Positions 1 through 7,506 of a stretch of DNA of 64,000 bases are shown here, in pieces. The position numbers were made by a program, and so were the translations under genes. Each line of letters starts with the position of its first letter. Position 1 is the stretch's first letter. The stretch lies in the NCBI GenBank assembly GCA_027019165.1, contig JALUXC010000012.1:1-64000 (forward strand), read 5' to 3'. Under the pieces are notes generated by a model. The model saw nothing but the letters and a program-made list of their open reading frames with translations. It was not told the origin of the DNA and searched no databases. This stretch comes from Pseudophaeobacter sp. GTDB lineage: Bacteria; Pseudomonadota; Alphaproteobacteria; Rhodobacterales; Rhodobacteraceae.

Positions 1-42
1 GTAGAACAGAGCGCTCTGCGCTTGCTGTCGGGAACCCATCAT
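1..42 (-). CDS. Transposase, N-terminal 14 codons only
   Basis: The minus strand reads MMGSRQQAQSALFY before the window ends. This matches, from memory of the family, the start of IS5/IS1182-type transposases that continue with an EFSLE...VP motif. A GGAGGTGAG ribosome site sits just upstream (about 48-56), and either of two tandem ATG codons (42 or 39) could be used. The catalytic DDE residues lie outside the window, so intactness is unknown. Confidence 0.6.
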   Translation of the reverse strand, partial: MMGSRQQAQSALFY

Positions 43-116
43 CGCCGCTCACCTCCACCTGCCACGTGGAAATTGAATCAGCGCTCAGGGCTTCACGCAA
101 GCAGAGTTTTTCAACA
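1..116 (-). mobile_element. Right-hand end of an insertion sequence (IS5/IS1182-like), running off the window
   Basis: Read on the minus strand, the segment from 116 inward begins TGTTGAAAAACTCTGC, the style of an IS terminal inverted repeat. About 50 bases of leader follow, then a strong ribosome site and a transposase start. The other end lies outside the window, so neither the second inverted repeat nor a target duplication can be checked. The boundary at about 116 is inferred from the repeat-like end and could be a few bases off. Confidence 0.6.
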
Positions 117-162
117 AAATAAGCCCATTGTAGCCATCATGTGAAATGGCTAGCTTCGAGAA

Positions 163-552
163 ATGAGTATTCAAAACTGCATTCCCAAAGACAAACATGA
201 TGTGCCTGCCACGGATCGGGCAAGGGAAATAGGTTTTCCATCTCTCAACGAGGCCATCCCAGATTTGCTGGAATGGCTTCAAGACGCGAACTGGCCAGTG
301 GCCGAGCCTATTGCATCTATCTTGCGATACGCCGGAACAGAAATTGTGCCTCATATTAGGAAGATACTGGCCGGACAGGATCAAGAGTGGAAATGGGCGA
401 TAATCGTTCTTGTGATCGCACGATCCTCTCCAGAAGTGATCCGCGATCTGCAAGGTGAGCTATTGCGTTTAGCTCAAAACCCGAGCGAAGGTGAAAAGTT
501 TGCCGGAGTGGATGGCTTAGCCCAAGAAGTATTGAACGAACAATTGGTGTAG
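163..552 (+). CDS. DUF5071 domain-containing protein
   Basis: This 129-residue soluble protein has the hallmark sequence of DUF5071: IPKDKHD near residues 7-13, then LLEWLQDANWPVAEPI around residues 35-50, and a D-x-EWKW segment near 92-97. The family is small, often with HEAT-like helical character, and has no established function. There is no signal peptide or membrane segment. The start has only a weak ribosome site. GC is lower than in the catabolic genes to the right (30 of 60 in one line counted), and the gene begins about 45 bases from an IS end, so it may be part of a mobile or recently rearranged segment. A terminator follows at 608. Confidence 0.75.
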   Translation: MSIQNCIPKDKHDVPATDRAREIGFPSLNEAIPDLLEWLQDANWPVAEPIASILRYAGTEIVPHIRKILAGQDQEWKWAIIVLVIARSSPEVIRDLQGELLRLAQNPSEGEKFAGVDGLAQEVLNEQLV

Positions 553-607
553 TCAGGAAACGGCAGCTTTGTCCGCATAGCAGACCAACGAGGCTAGCAA
601 ACAAATA

Positions 608-638
608 AGCCCGCCGGGTCAGCAGCGGGCTCGTTTTT
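608..638 (+). terminator. Rho-independent terminator, probably bidirectional
   Basis: AGCCCGC (608-614) pairs with GCGGGCT (625-631) around a 10-base loop, followed by CG and five T (634-638). It serves the DUF5071 gene. Read on the minus strand the stem is followed by TTATTTG, so it may also end the iorAB transcript, which stops at 658. Confidence 0.75.
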
Positions 639-657
639 CAGCTCTTGCCACGCTGGA

Positions 658-2898
658 TCAAACCAGCAGATCGAACTCATGCATCAGGGGCAGGCTGCGG
701 GCGCGTTTGCCGGTGAGGTCGAATAGCGCATTGGCCAGTGCCGGGGCTGCCGGGGGCGTGCCGGGCTCACCGGCGCCGCCCATGTGGGTCTGGTTCTGCA
801 GCACCGCAACCTCGACCGCTGGCATGGTATGCATGCGCATCGCCTCGTAATCGGGGAAGTTCTGCTGCTCCACCGCGCCGCCTTCAAAGGTGATCTCACC
901 GAAACAGGCCGCTGACAGGCCATAGGCCAGGCCGCTGAACAGCTGCGCTTCCACGTTGCGGGGGTCAACTGCAAAGCCAATGTCAGCAGCGATCCAGGCC
1001 TTGTTGATGCGGATCTGCCCGTCCTCGTCGACCACCTCGATCACCTCGGCCACGGGGGTGCCGAAACTATAGGCCAGCGCGACGCCGCGCCCCACGCCCT
1101 CGGGCGTTTTGCCGGTCCATCCGGACATATCGCGCACTTTCTCCAGCACCTGTGCCGCAGGCTCCCATTCTGCACGGGCCAGTTCCAGTCGGAACTCCAG
1201 CGGGTCGCGGCCTGCCGTATGGGCCATCTCATCCAGGATGGTATCCGAGAAGAACCCGTTGAAGGAGGCCGCTACTGAGCGCCAGAAGCCCACTGGCACC
1301 ATCGGCTTCACCAGATAGCCTTCAACGCGGAAGTTCGGGATCGCCAGCGGCTGATTAAAGGCCGCATCCACATGCCCCTTGTCCGGGCCCGACATGGGCA
1401 GGCCCAGCATGCGGCCCGCGCCCTCCACCGTGGTGGACTGGGCGGCGATCTTGCCATGTACCATCACCGCCTTGCCGTCCTTCACTGCGGCCCGGTAGCG
1501 GGCAATGGCGCCGGGGCGGTAGAAGTCATGGGTCATGTCCTCCTCACGGCTCCAGGTGAGTTGCACCGGCGTGCCACGCATCTGCATGGCGACCTGAACG
1601 GCGCGATTGGCATAGTCGATCTCGATCCGCCGACCAAAGCCGCCGCCAAGGTAGGTGGTATGAACCTCGACCGATTCTTTCGGCAGGCCCGCGATCTTGG
1701 CGGCAGATTTCTGTACCACGGTCGGCCCCTGGTTGGGCGCCCAGACCTGCAAGGCATCGCCGGTGTAAAGCGCGGTGGCGTTCATCGGCTCCATGGTGGC
1801 GTGGGCGAGGTACGGCAGGCGGTATTCAGCCTCGACTACCTCGGCGCCTTCGGGGAGGCTGTCGACATCGCCATCATCGCGCATGGTCGAATTTGGACTC
1901 TCGTCAAAGGCCTTTTCGATCTCGGCAAAGATGGCATCGGTGGTTTCGGGGTAGGGGGCTGGCGCCCATGTGATGTCGATGGCATCCACCGCCTGCTGAG
2001 CGAGCCAGGTGTTGGTTGCGACCACAGCAACCGCGTCGCCCAGATCCAGCACCTTTTCGACGCCCGGCATGCTTTCTGCGGCGCTCGCATCAAAGGAGGT
2101 CTTGCCGACCCCAAAATGCGGGCTTTGCCGGATGGCGGCGAATTTCATGCCTTCCAGGCGAACATCGACACCAAAGCCTGCGGTGCCGGTGACCTTGGCC
2201 ACCATATCAAGGCGGGGCATGTCCTTGCCGACGTATTTCCACTGGGAGGCTGGGCGCAGCTCTGCCTCCTGCGGGGCGATTCCGGCGGCCGCCTGTGCCA
2301 GATCGGTGTAGGCGATCCGCGTGCCATCCGGGGCGATCACATGGCCGTCCTCGGTGCTGAGCAAAGCGCGGGAGGTGCCAAGGCGCTGCGCAGCGGCCTC
2401 TTTCAGGGTTTCGCGCGCGGTGGCCCCGGCCATCCGCATCCGTTCGAAACCGTCTTTCATGGAGGAAGAGCCGCCGGTGACCTGCAGGTCCAGAAACTTG
2501 GACATATGGCCAACGATCTGCCCCAGCGAGTGCTGGAAGTTGCTTGCGTTATAACCGCGCCCGGGCAGGGCTTCGGCCATCATGGCGCTGTTGTAATAGG
2601 CCTTGGCGGCAGGGCCTTGGATCACCTTGACCGCCTCGGGGCGCACGTCCAGCTCCTCTGCGATGAGCGCAACCCATGATGTTTCGACGCCCTGGCCCAT
2701 TTCGGCGCGTGGGGCCACGAGGGTCACCCCGGATTGATCCACCATCACGAACGGGTTGAGCGCGGCCTGACCGTCCTTGGGGGAAAGCGGGTTCGGCGCG
2801 GGCTGGTGATATTTGTAGGTGCCAAAGGCGACCCCGCCCAGGATCGCGGCAGAGCCGATCAGGAAGCTGCGGCGGGCGAATTTTCCGATGCTGGCCAT
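658..2898 (-). CDS. iorB: Molybdopterin-dependent oxidoreductase large subunit (isoquinoline 1-oxidoreductase beta-type)
   Basis: This 746-residue protein is the molybdenum-cofactor subunit of a two-subunit hydroxylase of the xanthine oxidase superfamily. The IorB/aldehyde-dehydrogenase type oxidises N-heterocycles or aldehydes and passes electrons to the iron-sulfur subunit. The N-terminus (FARRSFLIGSAAILGGVAFG) carries an RRSFL twin-arginine motif and a hydrophobic stretch, so export in folded form to the periplasm is likely. Conserved blocks include EMGQGVETS near residue 70 and GGGFGRRIEID in the second half, typical of the molybdopterin domains. It starts 3 bases after the stop of iorA with a GGAGG site, so the two are co-transcribed. 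The actual substrate cannot be told from sequence. No dedicated maturation (XdhC-type) gene is adjacent. Confidence 0.88.
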   Translation of the reverse strand: MASIGKFARRSFLIGSAAILGGVAFGTYKYHQPAPNPLSPKDGQAALNPFVMVDQSGVTLVAPRAEMGQGVETSWVALIAEELDVRPEAVKVIQGPAAKAYYNSAMMAEALPGRGYNASNFQHSLGQIVGHMSKFLDLQVTGGSSSMKDGFERMRMAGATARETLKEAAAQRLGTSRALLSTEDGHVIAPDGTRIAYTDLAQAAAGIAPQEAELRPASQWKYVGKDMPRLDMVAKVTGTAGFGVDVRLEGMKFAAIRQSPHFGVGKTSFDASAAESMPGVEKVLDLGDAVAVVATNTWLAQQAVDAIDITWAPAPYPETTDAIFAEIEKAFDESPNSTMRDDGDVDSLPEGAEVVEAEYRLPYLAHATMEPMNATALYTGDALQVWAPNQGPTVVQKSAAKIAGLPKESVEVHTTYLGGGFGRRIEIDYANRAVQVAMQMRGTPVQLTWSREEDMTHDFYRPGAIARYRAAVKDGKAVMVHGKIAAQSTTVEGAGRMLGLPMSGPDKGHVDAAFNQPLAIPNFRVEGYLVKPMVPVGFWRSVAASFNGFFSDTILDEMAHTAGRDPLEFRLELARAEWEPAAQVLEKVRDMSGWTGKTPEGVGRGVALAYSFGTPVAEVIEVVDEDGQIRINKAWIAADIGFAVDPRNVEAQLFSGLAYGLSAACFGEITFEGGAVEQQNFPDYEAMRMHTMPAVEVAVLQNQTHMGGAGEPGTPPAAPALANALFDLTGKRARSLPLMHEFDLLV

Positions 2899-2901
2899 GG
2901 C

Positions 2902-3366
2902 TCAAGCCTCCTGCATCATCTTGGCGGCCGCATGGATGGCGGCGCGCATGCGGGGATAGGTGCCGCAGCGGCAGAGGTTGCCCTGCATTGCGTCGTCGAT
3001 GTCGCTGTCGCTGGGGGCGGGATTTTCCTTGAGCAGACTGGCGGCCTGCATGATCTGGCCGGACTGGCAATAGCCGCATTGGGCCACCTGGTGATCAACC
3101 CAGGCCTGCTGGATTGCTGCCATGGCATCGGGGGTGCCAACGCCTTCGATGGTGGTCACCTCCCCCCAGACATCGCCAAGGGCAACCTGGCAGGATCGGG
3201 TTGCTTCCCCGTCGATGTGAACGGTGCAAGCGCCGCAAGCCGCGACACCGCAGCCAAACTTGGTGCCGGTGAGGCCGATCTCGTCACGCAAGACCCAAAG
3301 CAGGGGAACATCCTGCGGCAGGTCGACCTCATGGTCTGTTCCATTGATCCTGAGCGTGGTTGGCAT
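2902..3366 (-). CDS. iorA: (2Fe-2S)-binding subunit of molybdenum hydroxylase (isoquinoline 1-oxidoreductase alpha-type)
   Basis: A 154-residue electron-transfer partner of iorB with two [2Fe-2S] domains. The plant-type ferredoxin domain has cysteines at 39, 44, 47 and 59. The helical second domain has cysteines at 97, 100, 132 and 134 (CGYC...CRCG). Start chosen at the ATG at 3366 because AAGGTGAG lies just upstream; a longer reading would need a TTG at 3399. It lacks its own Tat signal, so it is presumably carried out with IorB, as known for this family. Transcription runs from a promoter region shared with the divergent TetR regulator. Confidence 0.88.
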   Translation of the reverse strand: MPTTLRINGTDHEVDLPQDVPLLWVLRDEIGLTGTKFGCGVAACGACTVHIDGEATRSCQVALGDVWGEVTTIEGVGTPDAMAAIQQAWVDHQVAQCGYCQSGQIMQAASLLKENPAPSDSDIDDAMQGNLCRCGTYPRMRAAIHAAAKMMQEA

Positions 3367-3393
3367 GGGGCTCACCTTTGGTTGTGGATGTTC

Positions 3394-3465
3394 TGACAAA
3401 ATGACCTCAAAATGTCAAAGTGTCAATTGACAAATTAGATGGAAAATGTCAGTAGCCTTTGACAT
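3394..3465. promoter_or_regulatory. Operator array of TGTCA/TGACA half-sites between iorAB and tetR
   Basis: Six half-sites TGACA or TGTCA lie at 3394, 3413, 3421, 3428, 3447 and 3460. The central pair makes the perfect palindrome TGTCAATTGACA (3421-3432). It is flanked by ATGTCAAAG (3412-3420) and its exact reverse complement CTTTGACAT (3457-3465). The array spans the tetR start codon. The inference is that the divergent TetR protein binds here and controls both itself and iorAB. Confidence 0.65.
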
Positions 3466-4033
3466 GAACCTCCATTCGCCCGACCACAAAACGCAAACCA
3501 TTCTGCAGTCCGCCTGGCAGGCCTTTTCGGCCTACGGGTTTCGCAAGACCTCCATGGACGACATAGCGCGCGGTGCGGGAATGTCCCGCCCGGCGGTCTA
3601 TCTGCATTTTCGGAACAAGGAGGCGATCTTCACCGCGCTGGTCGAGGCTTACTATGCGCAAGCGCTAGAAGACGTTCAGGCGGCGCTGGAGCGAGAAGGA
3701 TCCCTAGTGGATCGTCTCGGGCGGGCCTTTGCCGAGCATGGCGGGCAGACTATGGAAGCGATGATGTCCTCGGCCCATGGGATGGAGCTGTTCGAGGCCA
3801 GCGTTAGCGTGGCGTCGGAAGCCATTCAGGAGGGAGAAGCGGCTCTGGCCGGGGTTTATGCGCAATGGCTGGAAAAGCGTGTTCTGCCCGAAGGTGTCGG
3901 GAAGGCCGGGGAGACTGCCGAGGTTATCTGCGCGGCGCTCAAGGGCATCAAGCACACTTCGGAGAGTTACGAGAGCTATCGCTCAAAGGTGGCACAACTG
4001 GCCGCTCTTATGGCGCGGGCTTTGCAGGCCTGA
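3446..4033 (+). CDS. TetR/AcrR family transcriptional regulator
   Basis: This 195-residue protein has an N-terminal TetR helix-turn-helix: MDDIARGAGMSRPAVYLHF at about residues 38-56, followed by the usual NKEAIF segment. The C-terminal half is helical and variable, as expected for ligand binding and dimerisation. It is transcribed away from iorAB with a compact shared regulatory region full of inverted repeats, so the simplest inference is a local repressor of the molybdenum hydroxylase and of itself. An alternative start is the ATG at 3464. The effector is unknown. Confidence 0.85.
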   Translation: MSVAFDMNLHSPDHKTQTILQSAWQAFSAYGFRKTSMDDIARGAGMSRPAVYLHFRNKEAIFTALVEAYYAQALEDVQAALEREGSLVDRLGRAFAEHGGQTMEAMMSSAHGMELFEASVSVASEAIQEGEAALAGVYAQWLEKRVLPEGVGKAGETAEVICAALKGIKHTSESYESYRSKVAQLAALMARALQA

Positions 4034-4120
4034 GCTTCATATTTTCAATGTCTGGTGCAAAGAAGGGTGAGCTCCCGCGCCTGAAGCATGCCCTGCCTGC
4101 GGCAGAGCGCGCTTGCAGTC

Positions 4121-4142
4121 TTGGGCCCGGCGCCGGGCCCAA
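4121..4142. repeat. 22-base perfect GC-rich palindrome between convergent genes
   Basis: The sequence from 4121 to 4142 is its own reverse complement; the core is GGGCCCGGCGCCGGGCCC flanked by TT and AA. It lies in the 174-base gap between the tetR stop (4033) and the kynA stop (4210). There is no T-run on either side, so it is not a textbook terminator, but as RNA it would form a very stable hairpin from either strand. Confidence 0.6.
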
Positions 4143-4207
4143 CGGGGCGAGGGTTTCGCGAGAAATCCGAGGCCGGGCGGGAGCGCAACCTATGCGGCGT
4201 GCTTGTC

Positions 4208-5056
4208 TCAGAGTTCGGTGCGCAGGTGCCAGAGTTCGGGGAACAGCTCCACATCCAGCATGCGTTTCAGATAACTGACGCCGCCAGTTCCACCCGTGCC
4301 GCGCTTGAAGCCGATGACCCGTTCCACGGTTGTCACGTGGTTGAAGCGCCAGCGGCGGAAGTAATCCTCGAAGTCGACCAGTTTTTCGGCCAGCTCGTAC
4401 AGCTCCCAATGAGTCTCGGGGGCCTCGTAGACCGTGGTCCATGCCTGCATCACGGCATCGCTTGCTTGGTAGGGTTTCGAGACATCGCGGCTAAGAACCT
4501 TAGTCGGCACCTCTACATTGTTCGAAAGAAGGCGCAAGGCGACATCGTATAGAGAAGGCTGCGCCAGCTCATGCTCAAGCTGCTTGGTGATCGCCGGATC
4601 ATGGGCATGAGGGCGCAGCATGGCCGCGTTTCGGTTGCCCAGCATGAATTCGATCAGCCGGTACTGGTGCGACTGAAAGCCCGAGCTTTGCCCCAGCGAA
4701 TCCCGGAAATGGGTATAGTCGGAGGGGGTCATCGTACGCAGCACGTCCCAGGCGGAGTTGAGCTGCTCGAAGATCCGCGCAACGCGGGCCAGCATCTTGA
4801 AGGCGGGGCGGGAGTCTCCTGCCAGAAGGCAATCGCGCGCGGCGTTCAGCTCGTGCACGGCAAGGCGCATCCACAGCTCGCTGGTCTGGTGCTGGATGAT
4901 GAAGAGCATCTCGTCATGGGCATCGCTCAGCGGCTTTTGCGCTGCAAGAATGGTGCCCAGCGACAGGTAGTCGCCATAGGACATGCGCCCGTCAAAGGAC
5001 ATCTCGGCGCCGTCCTCGGCCGGGTCAAAGGGGGTGGAGATTGGGCATTTGGTCAT
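4208..5056 (-). CDS. kynA: Tryptophan 2,3-dioxygenase
   Basis: A haem dioxygenase that opens the indole ring of L-tryptophan to N-formylkynurenine, the first step of the kynurenine pathway, in the cytoplasm. The 282-residue length is typical of bacterial enzymes. Known active-site residues are in place: His56 in [11 protein letters not shown], Tyr114 and Arg118 in [11 protein letters not shown], and the proximal haem ligand His240 in [15 protein letters not shown], plus the GTGGTGG loop near 254-259. Start chosen at the ATG at 5056, preceded by GGAAAG; a longer in-frame extension upstream has no family similarity. It follows kynU on the same strand after a 147-base gap. Confidence 0.95.
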   Translation of the reverse strand: MTKCPISTPFDPAEDGAEMSFDGRMSYGDYLSLGTILAAQKPLSDAHDEMLFIIQHQTSELWMRLAVHELNAARDCLLAGDSRPAFKMLARVARIFEQLNSAWDVLRTMTPSDYTHFRDSLGQSSGFQSHQYRLIEFMLGNRNAAMLRPHAHDPAITKQLEHELAQPSLYDVALRLLSNNVEVPTKVLSRDVSKPYQASDAVMQAWTTVYEAPETHWELYELAEKLVDFEDYFRRWRFNHVTTVERVIGFKRGTGGTGGVSYLKRMLDVELFPELWHLRTEL

Positions 5057-5203
5057 CAGATCTTTCCTGTTCCTTGGAGTAGCATACATCAGGGAAAGGA
5101 AAGCGTCCTCCGGTTTAGCCGCCCGGATTGCGCCAGGCGGCGCCACAGCGCCACCCAGCCCGCAGGCCGACAAAGGGGGATATGATGGGCGAGGCCATTC
5201 ATA

Positions 5204-6397
5204 TCAGGTCACGGCGGCGCGTTGTTTGTACTCGTCGCAGTCCCACAAAGCGTTGTCCATGACGTCTTTCAGAATGGCGACAGCGCCGCGCACGTCTTCT
5301 TCGTCGATGAACAGGGGCGTGAAGCCGAACCGCATGATGTCCGGTGCGCGGAAGTCGCCGATCACGCCGCGCGCGATCAGGGCCTGCATGGCGGCATAGC
5401 CTTCGTGGAACCGGAAGGAGACCTGGCTGCCGCGCTGGTTGCCGTCACGAGGAGAGGCCAGTTCCAGCTGGGGGCAGGCGGCTTCGACCTCGGCGATGAA
5501 GAGATCACAGAGCGCGATGGATTTGGCGCGCAGGGCCTGCATGTCGACCGTGTCCCAGATGTCCATCGAGGCTTCCAGAGAGGTCAGCTGGATCACCGGG
5601 GGGGTGCCAACGCGCATCCGTTCGATGCCGCGACCCGGGCGGTAGTCCAGATCAAAGGCAAAGGGCGCCTCGTGCCCCAGCCAGCCGGACAGGGCCGGGC
5701 GAGCCACTTCGGCATGGCGCGGCGCGACATAGATGAAGGCCGGGCCACCGGGGCCGCTGTTGAGGTATTTGTAGGTGCAGCCCACGGCGAAATCGGCCTT
5801 GCAGCCTGCCAGATCCACCGGCAGTGCACCGGCCGAATGTGCAAGGTCCCAGACCGTGAGCGCACCCACATCATGGGCCTTGGCGGTGAGCGCTTTCATG
5901 TCGTGTTTGCGCCCGGTGCGATAGTCCACCTCGGTCAGCATCAGAACGGCGATCTCGTCGGTGATATTCTCTTCCACGGCTTCAGGGTCTACGACGCGCA
6001 GCTCATACTCTTCGCCGAGGGATTTAAGCAGGCCCTGCACGATATAGAGGTCTGACGGGAAGTTGCCGTTGTCCGACAGCACCACCTTGCGGCCCTTGCT
6101 CATCTCCAGCGCCGAGGCAACGGCCTGGTAGACTTTGATCGACAGGGTGTCGCCCATGATCACATGATCCGCTTCAGCCCCGATCAGCCGCGCGATGCGG
6201 TTGCCGACAGCGGTGGACTTCTGCATCCATCCGGCCTTGTTCCAGCCGGTGATCAGCATCTTGCCCCATTCCTCGGTCATCATGGTCGAAACACGCGTGG
6301 TGGCGGCCTTGGGGAGCGGGCCCAGAGAGTTGCCATCGAGGTAGATCACACCCTCGGGCAGGTCGAACAGAGCCTTGGTGGCGGCAAAATCACTCAT
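5204..6397 (-). CDS. kynU: Kynureninase
   Basis: A PLP enzyme cleaving kynurenine (or 3-hydroxykynurenine) to anthranilate (or 3-hydroxyanthranilate) plus alanine. Its 397 residues match the family. The PLP lysine is Lys210 in GCTYKYLNSGPGG, and Asp184 in VWDLAHSAGA would contact the pyridine nitrogen. The N-terminal IYLDGNSLGPLP signature is present. A GAGG site precedes the ATG. It is upstream of kynA in the same direction. The intervening formamidase (kynB) step is not encoded in this window. Confidence 0.95.
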   Translation of the reverse strand: MSDFAATKALFDLPEGVIYLDGNSLGPLPKAATTRVSTMMTEEWGKMLITGWNKAGWMQKSTAVGNRIARLIGAEADHVIMGDTLSIKVYQAVASALEMSKGRKVVLSDNGNFPSDLYIVQGLLKSLGEEYELRVVDPEAVEENITDEIAVLMLTEVDYRTGRKHDMKALTAKAHDVGALTVWDLAHSAGALPVDLAGCKADFAVGCTYKYLNSGPGGPAFIYVAPRHAEVARPALSGWLGHEAPFAFDLDYRPGRGIERMRVGTPPVIQLTSLEASMDIWDTVDMQALRAKSIALCDLFIAEVEAACPQLELASPRDGNQRGSQVSFRFHEGYAAMQALIARGVIGDFRAPDIMRFGFTPLFIDEEDVRGAVAILKDVMDNALWDCDEYKQRAAVT

Positions 6398-6455
6398 CGG
6401 AACCTCATGTGGAGAATCAAGGCGCAGCGCGCTGATGTTTCATGCTTGAAGTATT

Positions 6456-6465
6456 TTGTATCCAA
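6456..6465. promoter_or_regulatory. Candidate operator upstream of kynU
   Basis: TTGTATCCAA, a TTG-N4-CAA inverted motif, lies in an AT-rich stretch about 60 bases before the kynU start, between kynU and the SDR gene terminator. Motifs of this type are bound by GntR-family regulators in proteobacteria, but no regulator is encoded nearby. This is inference from position and shape only. Confidence 0.3.
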
Positions 6466-6510
6466 TATTCAAAAATCTGTCCAGAGGTGTTTTGTGCGGA
6501 TGGTTCCAAG

Positions 6511-6537
6511 GAAAACGCCGCCAGAAATCTGGCGGCG
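6511..6537 (-). terminator. Rho-independent terminator of the SDR gene
   Basis: CGCCGCCAGA (6516-6525) pairs with TCTGGCGGCG (6528-6537). On the minus strand the stem is followed by a run of four T (6515-6512). It lies 27 bases after the SDR stop codon region and separates that gene from kynU. Confidence 0.75.
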
Positions 6538-6563
6538 CTTTAGATGGATCTTTCAGATGACCC

Positions 6564-7334
6564 TTAGGTCTGGCCGCCTGCGATCTCGATGGTCTGGCCA
6601 TTGATGGATTGAGAGCCGGGACCCACCAGCCACATGGCTGCGGCCGCGACCTCTTCGGGTTCGATCAGTCGCTGGTGGCGGTTGGCATGGGTCATCATCT
6701 TGAGCGCTTCTTCCTCGCTGACACCGGCGCGCTCTGAGATCGAGGTGATGTTGCGCTCCACGATGGGCGTGTCCACATAGCCAGGGCAGATCGCGTTAAA
6801 GGTAAAGGACGTGCCCATGTAGTCTTCGCTGAGTGCACGGGTGAGGCCGATCATGCCGTGTTTGCTGGCTGAATAGCAGGCGCCGCCCTTGAGGCCGCGC
6901 AGCCCTGCGATAGAGGCAACCGTGATGACCCGGCCCCAATCCGTGGTGCGCATGGATTTCAGCGTTTCGCGGATGGTCAGGAAGGCGCCATCGAGGTTGG
7001 TGGCCATCATATTGCGCCAGAAATCGAGCGAGGTCTTGTGCACGGCCTTGCCCTCGGCGATGCCGGCATTGGCGACACAGATCTGGATCGGCCCGCGCGC
7101 GGCGACTGCGGCTTCGATCTTGGCTATGATGTCGTCTTCGTCCCGCACATCCATGGCCATGGGGTGCAGGCCCCTGGTTGCAACCTCTTCCAGCACCTCC
7201 TGCCGCCGACCGGTGATGGTGACCTCAGCGCCCTGATCGGCCAGTGCGCGGGCAATGGCAAGGCCAATGCCGGTTCCGCCGCCCGTGACCAGTGCGTGTT
7301 TGCCTTTCAGCGTCTGGGTTGTCTGCAGTGTCAT
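6564..7334 (-). CDS. Short-chain dehydrogenase/reductase (3-hydroxybutyrate dehydrogenase-like)
   Basis: A classical SDR of 256 residues acting on an alcohol/ketone pair with NAD(P). The cofactor motif TGGGTGIG is at 17-24, NAG at 89-91, catalytic Ser141, and Tyr154-x3-Lys158 in YSASK. The overall pattern, including FNAICPGYVDTPIVE and the INGQ...GG C-terminus, resembles 3-hydroxybutyrate or 3-hydroxyacyl dehydrogenases, but substrate cannot be fixed from sequence. A GGGAGG site precedes the ATG. It is upstream of kynU on the same strand but separated by a terminator, so it is probably a single-gene unit not tied to tryptophan breakdown. Confidence 0.8.
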   Translation of the reverse strand: MTLQTTQTLKGKHALVTGGGTGIGLAIARALADQGAEVTITGRRQEVLEEVATRGLHPMAMDVRDEDDIIAKIEAAVAARGPIQICVANAGIAEGKAVHKTSLDFWRNMMATNLDGAFLTIRETLKSMRTTDWGRVITVASIAGLRGLKGGACYSASKHGMIGLTRALSEDYMGTSFTFNAICPGYVDTPIVERNITSISERAGVSEEEALKMMTHANRHQRLIEPEEVAAAAMWLVGPGSQSINGQTIEIAGGQT

Positions 7335-7506
7335 GTCTGTTGTCCTCCCTGAGTTGCCGCCAGCCTAGCGGCCCGTCGGGAAGGGGCAAGAAAGCCGTTC
7401 CGTCACTTGGGGCTTTGCCGCGACGGGCGCGCAGGTTTTTCGCACTCCCCATTTACAATCATATTCAAAGGTGTGAATTGTTACTCACTTGTTTTGGGAG
7501 GGCACC

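Noticed and set aside
85-453. 122-codon minus-strand frame over the DUF5071 gene
   Set aside because: Runs across the IS boundary and antisense to a better-supported DUF5071 reading; no recognisable domain.
1372-2679. Long open frame on the plus strand opposite iorB (435 codons)
   Set aside because: It is antisense to a well-conserved enzyme gene, rich in Gly/His/Arg as expected from high-GC shadow frames, and has no domain signature.
5057-5173. N-terminal extension of kynA (39 extra residues)
   Set aside because: Not conserved in the family; a good GGAAAG site supports the ATG at 5056.
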